Assembly (NCBI GenBank): GCA_002483765.1
Contig: DLIO01000147.1
Coordinates: forward strand, 1 to 5,282
Length of the DNA stretch: 5,282 nucleotides
Direction of reading: 5' to 3'
Source of the DNA: Lentisphaeria bacterium UBA7640
GTDB lineage: Bacteria > Verrucomicrobiota > Lentisphaeria > Victivallales > Victivallaceae
Each line of letters begins with the position of its first letter. Position 1 is the first letter of the stretch. Positions 1 through 4,403 of this stretch are shown here, piece by piece. Position numbers and translations under genes: made by a program. Below the pieces are notes generated by a model. The model made no database searches. It was not told where the DNA came from and saw only the letters and a program-made list of their open reading frames with translations.

Positions 1-22
1 CCATCTCTCATGCTCATTCACA

Positions 23-41
23 CGCGCGCATTATGCGCGCG
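23..41. repeat. CG-alternating inverted repeat (hairpin)
   Basis: An 8-bp perfect inverted repeat, CGCGCGCA / TGCGCGCG, is separated by a 3-base TTA loop. It consists almost wholly of alternating C and G in an otherwise AT-rich spacer. It lies about 130 bases past the stop of the aldo/keto reductase gene and could be a transcription end structure for a gene to the left of the window. Neither strand has a T-run after the stem, so it is not a standard intrinsic terminator. The rest of 1-172 shows no convincing gene. Confidence 0.6.
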
Positions 42-172
42 CGAATTTAAGACAACACTTATGGAGTATAAATATTTTATCTACGTTTGGATTTTATAAA
101 GGGCAGGTAATATATCTTGGAAATTCGTTGAAGCGTGTGAGCTTGAATGTTCCCGTTATTTCACTAATTATT

Positions 173-1039
173 TTAGCTCATTGGAACGGCGTCTGAAACC
201 GTCATACGACCAGGGAAATGATTGCGTAGCAGTTCGATGTCGGAATCATCCATCCGCCAAGTTACAGCGGCGATATTTTCGGCAATGTGTTTAGGACTGC
301 GCATCGTTGACATGGTAACGGTATTCGGTTGCGAAACCACCCAATTCAGCGCAATTTGCGCTGGCGTCTTGTGATATTTTGCAGCCAATGGCTTTAAGAT
401 TTCCGCATCAATAATGGTAGCTTTCTGCAGTGGGCGCCAAGCGGTTATCATAACATCATTTTTCAGGGCATATTCGATCAACCCTTCTGCCTCGGGTGCA
501 CGGCAAACCAAATTGAAATGCACCTGATTTACGACAATTTTATTAGCAGAAAGCTCTTGAGCTTTAATTAATCGCGGTACTGCAAAATTACTGACGCCGA
601 TATTTTTAACCACCTTTTCATCGACAAGTTTATCGAGTGCGCGAAAAGTTTCGCTCATCGGTATCTCATCATTAGAATTGTGAATTAGATAAAGATCGAG
701 GTAATTTGTTTTTATTCTTTTCAAGCTACCTTCCACGGCGCGAAGTACGCCGTCGTAGCTCAAGTTTGTAGGCCAAACTTTAGAAGTAATGAAGAGTTCT
801 TCGCGCGACCAACCAGCAATAGCGCGGCCAGTGATTTCTTCGCTAAAACCTTCAGCATAGATTTCTGCAGTGTCGATATGGCGCAAGCCAAGTTCCAGTC
901 CACGGCGTAAAGCGTTGACTGAAGAATCGCCGTTATCTGCTGGATCGCGATCAGTATCACCGCCCATCATCCAGGTTCCCATTCCGAAAACTGGCATTGA
1001 AAAACCGCATTTTAAAGTTTTTTCTGGTATCTTATTCAT
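173..1039 (-). CDS. Aldo/keto reductase family oxidoreductase
   Basis: Full-length 288-residue protein of the aldo/keto reductase superfamily, cytosolic TIM-barrel enzymes that reduce aldehydes and ketones with NAD(P)H. The catalytic tetrad is complete: Asp56 and Tyr61 in HIDTAEIY, Lys87 in TSKVWP, and His120 in LYLIHNSND. Other family landmarks are the FGMGTW N-terminal strand (18-23), IGVSNF (147-152), NQVHFN (171-176), WRPLQK (201-206, where many relatives have YSPLG) and a C-terminal cofactor region SPKHIAENI. There is no signal peptide. The start is the first ATG of the open frame and keeps the usual N-terminal beta hairpin. Its ribosome binding site is weak (AAAAGG about 15 bases upstream). 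The gene diverges from the lysine-rich exported protein gene and has no same-strand partner in the window. The fold and redox role are well supported. The substrate cannot be read from the sequence; a sugar or keto-acid derivative would fit relatives but is only a guess. Confidence 0.95.
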   Translation of the reverse strand: MNKIPEKTLKCGFSMPVFGMGTWMMGGDTDRDPADNGDSSVNALRRGLELGLRHIDTAEIYAEGFSEEITGRAIAGWSREELFITSKVWPTNLSYDGVLRAVEGSLKRIKTNYLDLYLIHNSNDEIPMSETFRALDKLVDEKVVKNIGVSNFAVPRLIKAQELSANKIVVNQVHFNLVCRAPEAEGLIEYALKNDVMITAWRPLQKATIIDAEILKPLAAKYHKTPAQIALNWVVSQPNTVTMSTMRSPKHIAENIAAVTWRMDDSDIELLRNHFPGRMTVSDAVPMS

Positions 1040-1063
1040 AATTTTACTATATAACCTTTTTTG

Positions 1064-1092
1064 ATTATCGCAAATCTTTCCACGGGTTTAAA
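1064..1092 (-). promoter_or_regulatory. Weak candidate promoter for the aldo/keto reductase gene
   Basis: On the minus strand TTTAAA (1087-1092) and GATAAT (1064-1069) are separated by 17 bases, about 25 bases before the ATG. The -35 match is poor, and the leader would be very short (about 18 nt), so this is only a possible promoter. Confidence 0.25.
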
Positions 1093-1096
1093 TTAT

Positions 1097-1124
1097 TTGA
1101 CAACTTTATTCTTAGAAGTATATT
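1097..1124 (+). promoter_or_regulatory. Sigma70-type promoter of the lysine-rich protein gene
   Basis: A perfect TTGACA (-35, 1097-1102) is followed after 16 bases by TATATT (-10, 1119-1124). Transcription would begin near 1131 and give a leader of about 60 nt. This is the best consensus-like promoter in the window. It sits in the spacer shared with the divergent aldo/keto reductase gene. Confidence 0.6.
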
Positions 1125-1153
1125 GTGATCCGTTTTCCCAAAGCATCCAAAAC

Positions 1154-1173
1154 AACCGGAAAAAACCGGAAAA
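1154..1173 (+). repeat. Tandem 10-bp repeat in the leader
   Basis: Two exact adjacent copies of AACCGGAAAA lie just upstream of the AAGGAG ribosome binding site (1179-1184) and downstream of the predicted transcription start. The 10-bp period places both CCGG cores on the same helix face. No function can be assigned from sequence. Confidence 0.7.
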
Positions 1174-1191
1174 AATTGAAGGAGTATCGCG

Positions 1192-1875
1192 ATGAAAAAA
1201 GTTATAATGTCTGCCGCTCTGAGTTTTATGGTCATTGGTTCTGTATTTGCTGAAAATGCCAAACAGTCCAGTGGGGAAAAGAATTACAAAAATTCAACCA
1301 AAAAGTATAATGAATTTATCAAGGCTAATGGCACTGATCAATTGAAACAAGCACAAGCTGACCGAATTGCTGCCGGCAAAGAGTATGATTTAGCTAGAAT
1401 AGAAGTTATGAAATCTGATCTGGGAAATGCCGCTGTTGCTGAGGCTTATGAAAAATCTTTCGAAGAGATGAAGTCAGGTAAGAAAGATAAGGCTCAATAT
1501 GAAGCAGTAAAGAAAAGCCGGGGCGATTTTGAAGATGCATGGAGGAATAATTACAAAAAATACGGACAGGACCCGCGGCTCAAGGCAGCTAAAGATAAAA
1601 AGGATGGAGCACAAAAAGCTATCGAGAGTGCGGAATCTGATATTCGCAAAAATAATCCAGATGCGGCAAAACTTTGGGATTCGAGCATCGATGCGAAGAA
1701 GGATCTAAAGAAAGCTGAAAAGATAGCAAAAAACAAGGAGCAAAAAGCAAAAAAACATAAAAAGCCAGCTAGCTCCAAAAAATCAGATAGTTCCAAGAAG
1801 CAAGAGAATTCAAAGAAACAGGATAGTTCCAAGAAGTTGGATAAAAAACAAAAACCTGTCGAAGTTTCAAAATAG
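1192..1875 (+). CDS. Exported lysine-rich, Cys-free protein of unknown function
   Basis: I do not recognise this 227-residue protein. A classical Sec signal peptide occupies residues 1-20: MKK, then a hydrophobic core, then a VFA-E cleavage site. The product should therefore be periplasmic or secreted. The mature chain has no cysteine and few hydrophobic residues. It is dominated by Lys, Ala, Glu, Asp and Ser (about 51 lysines, 22 percent) in long stretches that should be helical or coiled-coil (about 45-185). The C-terminal part (about 178-227) is a basic low-complexity tail containing four SSKKxD-like hexapeptides (194-217). Start choice is secure: GAAGGAG ends 7 bases before the ATG, and the signal peptide begins there. 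It has its own promoter and terminator and so is probably monocistronic. The very basic tail could bind DNA, anionic polysaccharide or phospholipid; that is inference from charge alone. Confidence 0.8.
   Translation: MKKVIMSAALSFMVIGSVFAENAKQSSGEKNYKNSTKKYNEFIKANGTDQLKQAQADRIAAGKEYDLARIEVMKSDLGNAAVAEAYEKSFEEMKSGKKDKAQYEAVKKSRGDFEDAWRNNYKKYGQDPRLKAAKDKKDGAQKAIESAESDIRKNNPDAAKLWDSSIDAKKDLKKAEKIAKNKEQKAKKHKKPASSKKSDSSKKQENSKKQDSSKKLDKKQKPVEVSK
1771..1842 (+). repeat. Four 18-bp coding repeats (SSKKxD hexapeptides)
   Basis: Four consecutive 18-base units encode SSKKSD, SSKKQE, NSKKQD and SSKKLD at the C-terminus of the lysine-rich protein. The 15-mer GATAGTTCCAAGAAG occurs exactly twice (1786-1800 and 1822-1836), two units apart. 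This suggests growth by slippage or unequal exchange, so copy number may vary between strains. Confidence 0.8.
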
Positions 1876-1935
1876 TAATAATTCGCGCGCAAATTAAACG
1901 CGTAAGTCACACTATAAAGATTTCTAATCTTGAAT

Positions 1936-1970
1936 CAAATGTGGACGCCATAGCGTCCACATTTGGTTTT
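1936..1970 (+). terminator. Rho-independent terminator of the lysine-rich protein gene
   Basis: A perfect 13-bp stem, CAAATGTGGACGC / GCGTCCACATTTG, with a CATA loop is followed by GTTTT. It begins 60 bases after the stop codon. The stem extends a further 3 bp through a G-T wobble. On the minus strand the same stem is not followed by a T-run, so it acts mainly on plus-strand transcription. It also insulates the left half of the window from the right. Confidence 0.88.
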
Positions 1971-2104
1971 ACTGAGCATAATTCCAGTTCCAAACTTTCA
2001 GAAAATGATATTTCACTACTCGATGCACTGTCCCGCTACAGCACCCCAATCCCCCGCTGCGAGCATTCTCTTCCCTGTCAGATTTGCGAAATGGCACATA
2101 AAAC

Positions 2105-2977
2105 TTACTCATTTCTCCGATTAGTATTTTGACGGAATGCCCGAGGCGTTATTCCGACTATTTTGTCAAATTGTCGGGTAAAATAATTACTGTCATTAAA
2201 ACCAACTTTATAAGCGATTTCCGATATGGTCATCTCTGATTGTTGTAAAAGCTTACACGCTTCACTAATTCTGACTTGAATGAGGAAGTTTATTGGCGCC
2301 ACTCCGACCGCCTGATGAAATTTTCGCATGAAAACACTGCGCGACATCCCTGATTTTTTTATCATCTCGTCAAGCTTTATTTCCTTTCTGAAATTCAAGT
2401 TTATATAGCTTATGGCTTGTCCTATTTTGAAGGATGGCTCGTTTAATTGGCTTAAGTTGTCCGTATATAAGCGCGAAAGATTGCCAAGCAACACCATAAA
2501 ATGCCCCATTAGGCAACAGCGATAACCAGGAATCATTTTGCTATTTTCTTCTTGCATTTCAGAGAGTATTCGTTTTGTTTTTTCGAATTCATGTTCATTC
2601 AAATGGAATTTCGGATAAAACCGATTTTGGTTATAATAGTCATTTTTCACCGTAAATAGGGCATTGAATCCGGGGAGCTTATATAAATCGATCAAAGGCA
2701 TGGGGAGTTTCTCGGGGTCAAAGAGTAGATTCATTAACTCTAAATTGTTAACTTCGGCATAGCGATGATAGCCACTTTTAGGAATTACGAGTACATCACC
2801 ACTGCGGATATCGGTTTTTGAAAATTCTGTTTCATGAACTCCTGAACCTGCCAGAATTATAACCATTTCCATAAACTGGTGCACGTGCATAGTAGTGACT
2901 TCTTGCATTTCATAACTTACCCGTATGGGGAACTCCTGATCATTACTAAATATTACATTATATTGTTTAGTCTGCAT
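2105..2977 (-). CDS. AraC-family transcriptional regulator with N-terminal cupin domain
   Basis: A 290-residue cytoplasmic DNA-binding regulator. Residues about 20-80 form an AraC-type cupin ligand pocket: HVH at 31-33, Glu37, GSG at 44-46, GDVLVIP at 60-66 and His71. Residues about 185-284 form the AraC/XylS double helix-turn-helix. The first recognition element is near MSRSVFMRKF (211-220). The second carries the family signature ISEIAYKVGFNDSNYFTRQF, followed by GITPRAFR. This two-domain layout matches sugar-responsive activators such as RhaS/RhaR, though the ligand cannot be inferred. An ATG at 3019 would add 14 residues but has no ribosome binding site and lies upstream of the predicted transcription start. 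The ATG at 2977 has GAGAGG 6 bases upstream and is preferred. The gene is divergent from the pseudopilin gene, a typical arrangement for a local regulator. The spacer's 17-bp-period repeats are plausible binding sites (inference). Confidence 0.93.
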   Translation of the reverse strand: MQTKQYNVIFSNDQEFPIRVSYEMQEVTTMHVHQFMEMVIILAGSGVHETEFSKTDIRSGDVLVIPKSGYHRYAEVNNLELMNLLFDPEKLPMPLIDLYKLPGFNALFTVKNDYYNQNRFYPKFHLNEHEFEKTKRILSEMQEENSKMIPGYRCCLMGHFMVLLGNLSRLYTDNLSQLNEPSFKIGQAISYINLNFRKEIKLDEMIKKSGMSRSVFMRKFHQAVGVAPINFLIQVRISEACKLLQQSEMTISEIAYKVGFNDSNYFTRQFDKIVGITPRAFRQNTNRRNE

Positions 2978-3020
2978 TCTTGACCTCTCAAAAAGATTAT
3001 AAAGCTCAATATTTAACATA

Positions 3021-3048
3021 ATTATAGCTGGAATTATAAATTAAACAA
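3021..3048 (-). promoter_or_regulatory. Promoter of the AraC-family regulator gene
   Basis: On the minus strand TTGTTT (-35, 3043-3048) and TATAAT (-10, 3021-3026) are separated by 16 bases. Transcription would start near 3014, downstream of the ATG at 3019. This supports translation from the ATG at 2977. A palindrome, TTTTCATGAAAA, lies 3 bases upstream of the -35, where an autoregulatory protein could bind. Confidence 0.5.
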
Positions 3049-3051
3049 CTA

Positions 3052-3077
3052 TTTTCATGAAAAATAAGTTTTCAGGA
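3052..3077 (+). promoter_or_regulatory. Candidate AraC-type operator (direct repeat, 17-bp period)
   Basis: TTTTCATGA (3052-3060) and TTTTCAGGA (3069-3077) are 8/9 identical direct repeats exactly 17 bases apart. A third related copy, TTTTCATTA, lies at 3099-3107. The first copy is also the left part of a perfect 12-bp palindrome (3052-3063). AraC-family proteins commonly bind paired direct repeats, so this is a plausible operator for the adjacent regulator. It is not proven, because TTTTCA alone is common in this AT-rich DNA. Confidence 0.4.
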
Positions 3078-3118
3078 CTATAATGCTATTATTTGAGATT
3101 TTCATTAAGGTTTATAAT

Positions 3119-3142
3119 TGACAATTGAAGTATAATGACAAT
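3119..3142 (+). promoter_or_regulatory. Second candidate direct-repeat operator (TGACAAT, 17-bp period)
   Basis: TGACAAT occurs at 3119-3125 and again at 3136-3142, exactly 17 bases apart. A third TGACA is at 3145-3149. The pair flanks and overlaps the candidate -10 box TATAAT (3131-3136). Binding here could repress or gate the rightward promoter (inference). Confidence 0.35.
3131..3136 (+). promoter_or_regulatory. Candidate -10 box of the pseudopilin promoter
   Basis: A consensus TATAAT faces the pseudopilin gene. The expected -35 position (3108-3113, AGGTTT) is poor, as is usual for activator-dependent promoters, and TTTTCATTA abuts it at 3099-3107. The alternative TTGACA (3118-3123) is too close to this TATAAT (7 bases); with a 16-base spacer it would pair only with AATAGT (3140-3145). 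Use of this promoter gives a leader of about 208 nt. Confidence 0.35.
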
Positions 3143-3175
3143 AGTGACATTTGTAAATCTATTTTAAACACAAAA

Positions 3176-3208
3176 GCTATGATAGAAGAAGGAGGTTAAA
3201 ACCATAGC
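3176..3208 (+). promoter_or_regulatory. Leader hairpin presenting a perfect Shine-Dalgarno sequence
   Basis: GCTATG (3176-3181) and CATAGC (3203-3208) can pair. The loop holds AAGGAGGT (3189-3196), an ideal ribosome binding site. It is followed 7 bases later by ATA (3204-3206), which is in frame with the pseudopilin 147 bases downstream. No ATG, GTG or TTG occurs in that frame until 3276. This may be a lost start codon, a non-canonical start, or a ribosome standby or leader site. Confidence 0.35.
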
Positions 3209-3350
3209 ACAAAATTATCGGCTTGAAGGGTTTTCAGGAAAAGCAATTTCAAACTATAAATTAGGAAATAAGCAAATGAAATGTTTTAAATTTCAGACAG
3301 TATCCCAAAGGGAAAAAGTTCTAGTAAACAGTTTTTATAAGGAGAAAAAA

Positions 3351-4136
3351 ATGACACAAAGTAAAAGATGTAAACCGTTGATGGCGAGCCAGTTCACTTT
3401 AATAGAATTGTTGGTTGTAATCGCCATTATTGCAATTTTGGCCGGGATGTTATTACCCGTGCTCAGCAAAGCAAGGGAAAGTGCTCGTTCAACAAATTGT
3501 GTAAACAATCTGAAACAAATTGGGACAGCCGCGTATATGTATGGTGATGACTACGACGGGTGGTTTACGCATTGCCAAGGACGTTTTGAAGATTATAATA
3601 TGAGTGCCTTTGCATTACTTTCAGAATATCTCGGCGGCCCCAAGTTTACCGAAATAAAAAAGGAGAAAGACTCGGGGAAATCAGACGAAGAACTTGATCA
3701 AATGGTACCAAAGACGCTTTATTGCGGAGAAACGGGTGGTGGAGTCAAATTGTGGTATGCTTTCAGTTATAATAAAATACCACCTTACGCTATTCCGTTT
3801 TACAAACTAGCAAGTATTGAAAGTCTATGGACTAAAACCGTAGGCAAGCCCACTAATACTGTTTTAGCTGCAGATGCTTGGAGTACTACTCAAGTGGTGG
3901 ACAGAACTTCATTGACTAATTCCGCTTACGCCGGATATGGCTTGCCACACTTTCGTCATAATAATCGGGCTAATTTTGTCCTAGTAGATGGTCATGTTAT
4001 TTCTAAAACTCCAAATGAAATCATTAGGCCATTGGTATACAGTCCTGGTGCCGAGTATGCTGTTTTTGCTTCTACGATTATGCCATTGTCAGCATTTTAT
4101 CTAGCAAACGAGTTGACTACTCCGGTCAGTAGATAA
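3351..4136 (+). CDS. Prepilin-type pseudopilin with H-X9-DG C-terminal motif
   Basis: A 261-residue type II secretion/type IV pilin-like protein. A short basic leader (1-14) precedes the class III prepilin signal and helix FTLIELLVVIAIIAILAGMLLP (15-36), with Glu19 as the conserved mature Glu5. A prepilin peptidase should cut after Gln14 and leave the protein anchored by this helix. Helical KAREsAR and NNLKQIG segments follow, then a globular domain ending in HNNRANFVLVDG. There, His203 and Asp213-Gly214 give an exact H-X9-DG motif, the mark of the prepilin-processing-associated family expanded in Lentisphaerota and relatives. The start at 3351 has AAGGAG 6 bases upstream. An in-frame ATG at 3276 has only AGGA 9 bases upstream and would give an unusually long 39-residue leader. 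No secretion or pilus assembly genes lie nearby. The neighbours are the AraC-type regulator and a jelly-roll protein, which suggests a surface role in handling a polymer (inference). Confidence 0.9.
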   Translation: MTQSKRCKPLMASQFTLIELLVVIAIIAILAGMLLPVLSKARESARSTNCVNNLKQIGTAAYMYGDDYDGWFTHCQGRFEDYNMSAFALLSEYLGGPKFTEIKKEKDSGKSDEELDQMVPKTLYCGETGGGVKLWYAFSYNKIPPYAIPFYKLASIESLWTKTVGKPTNTVLAADAWSTTQVVDRTSLTNSAYAGYGLPHFRHNNRANFVLVDGHVISKTPNEIIRPLVYSPGAEYAVFASTIMPLSAFYLANELTTPVSR

Positions 4137-4170
4137 ATTAAGTCAACACCAGTGGAGGATATTGGTCAGC

Positions 4171-4242
4171 ATGAAAAAGGTTTGTGTTATGATTTCTCTG
4201 TTTTTTTCGCCGGAGCAGCATAAAAGCAATGAATATATCTAA
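4171..4242 (+). CDS. Possible 23-residue small ORF resembling a broken signal peptide
   Basis: ATG at 4171 opens a frame encoding MKKVCVMISLFFS and then a polar tail (PEQHKSNEYI). It begins 34 bases after the pseudopilin stop. GGAGG lies at 4154-4158, 12 bases upstream, farther than ideal. The MKK plus hydrophobic core looks like the start of an exported protein whose body has been lost, but chance is a real alternative at this length. Confidence 0.2.
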   Translation: MKKVCVMISLFFSPEQHKSNEYI

Positions 4243-4277
4243 AAAACACAAAGCATAATTCTAGGTTTTTTTATGCT
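4217..4277 (+). repeat. Overlapping inverted repeats with a shared right arm
   Basis: TTTTATGCT (4269-4277) is complementary to AGCATAAAA at 4217-4225 (9 bp). Its last seven bases are also complementary to AGCATAA at 4252-4258. The two stems are mutually exclusive. A run of seven T lies in the shared segment (4266-4272), but no T-run follows the stem. It may be a weak end or processing structure for the pseudopilin transcript. The rest of the 267-base gap (4137-4403) shows nothing else clear apart from the promoter candidate below. Confidence 0.3.
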
Positions 4278-4338
4278 ATAGGAAATCATTTAGGCATGCT
4301 GATTCTTAAATCAACATTTTTAACGCTAAACATTATTA

Positions 4339-4376
4339 TTGTGAATATTGGATATAAATCATGATAATTTTCATGA
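4339..4376 (+). promoter_or_regulatory. Candidate promoter and repeated TTTTCATGA element upstream of the jelly-roll gene
   Basis: TTGTGA (4339-4344) and GATAAT (4363-4368) are spaced by 18 bases, a modest sigma70-like match. TATAAA at 4353-4358 is an alternative -10. ATTTTCATGA at 4367-4376 exactly repeats the 10-mer at 3051-3060 in the regulator/pseudopilin spacer. The regulator may therefore also act here (inference). Confidence 0.35.
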
Positions 4377-4403
4377 GAAAAAAATTACAAAAGGAAAAGT
4401 ATT

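Larger units (their letters stand above)
2978..3350. other. Divergent regulatory spacer between regulator and pseudopilin genes
   Basis: This 373-base gene-free stretch is very AT-rich and dense in repeats. It holds a promoter for the regulator, direct-repeat pairs of 17-bp period, a TATAAT for the rightward gene and a long (about 200 nt) leader. That leader contains a small hairpin and an open frame continuous with the pseudopilin. Each part is listed separately. Confidence 0.7.

Noticed and set aside
23..41. CG hairpin as an intrinsic terminator
   Set aside because: No T-run follows the stem on either strand; kept only as a repeat.
18..140. TCACACGC (18-25) and GCGTGTGA (133-140) as a paired inverted repeat
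   Set aside because: Only 8 bp with a 107-base gap; readily expected by chance.
870..1064. Plus-strand frame opposite the aldo/keto reductase start
   Set aside because: It is antisense to a clearly conserved gene and has no ribosome binding site or recognisable product.
1065..1262. Minus-strand frame across the divergent spacer and the start of the lysine-rich gene
   Set aside because: It overlaps the good promoter, leader and signal peptide of the plus-strand gene; no start signal or family resemblance.
1551..1910. Minus-strand frame of 119 codons, rich in Phe, Leu and Ser
   Set aside because: It is the complement of the lysine-rich coding sequence: AAG/AAA codons read backwards give Phe/Leu. 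It has no start signals.
1941..2132. Plus-strand frame of 63 codons with a CxxC near its end
   Set aside because: It begins with GTG inside the stem of the intrinsic terminator, has no ribosome binding site and runs into the 3' end of the regulator gene on the other strand.
2978..3019. 14-residue N-terminal extension of the AraC-family regulator from the ATG at 3019
   Set aside because: There is no ribosome binding site, and the predicted transcript starts near 3014, downstream of that ATG; GAGAGG supports the ATG at 2977.
3118..3136. TTGACA followed by TATAAT read as one strong promoter
   Set aside because: The spacer is only 7 bases, far too short for a sigma70 -35/-10 pair.
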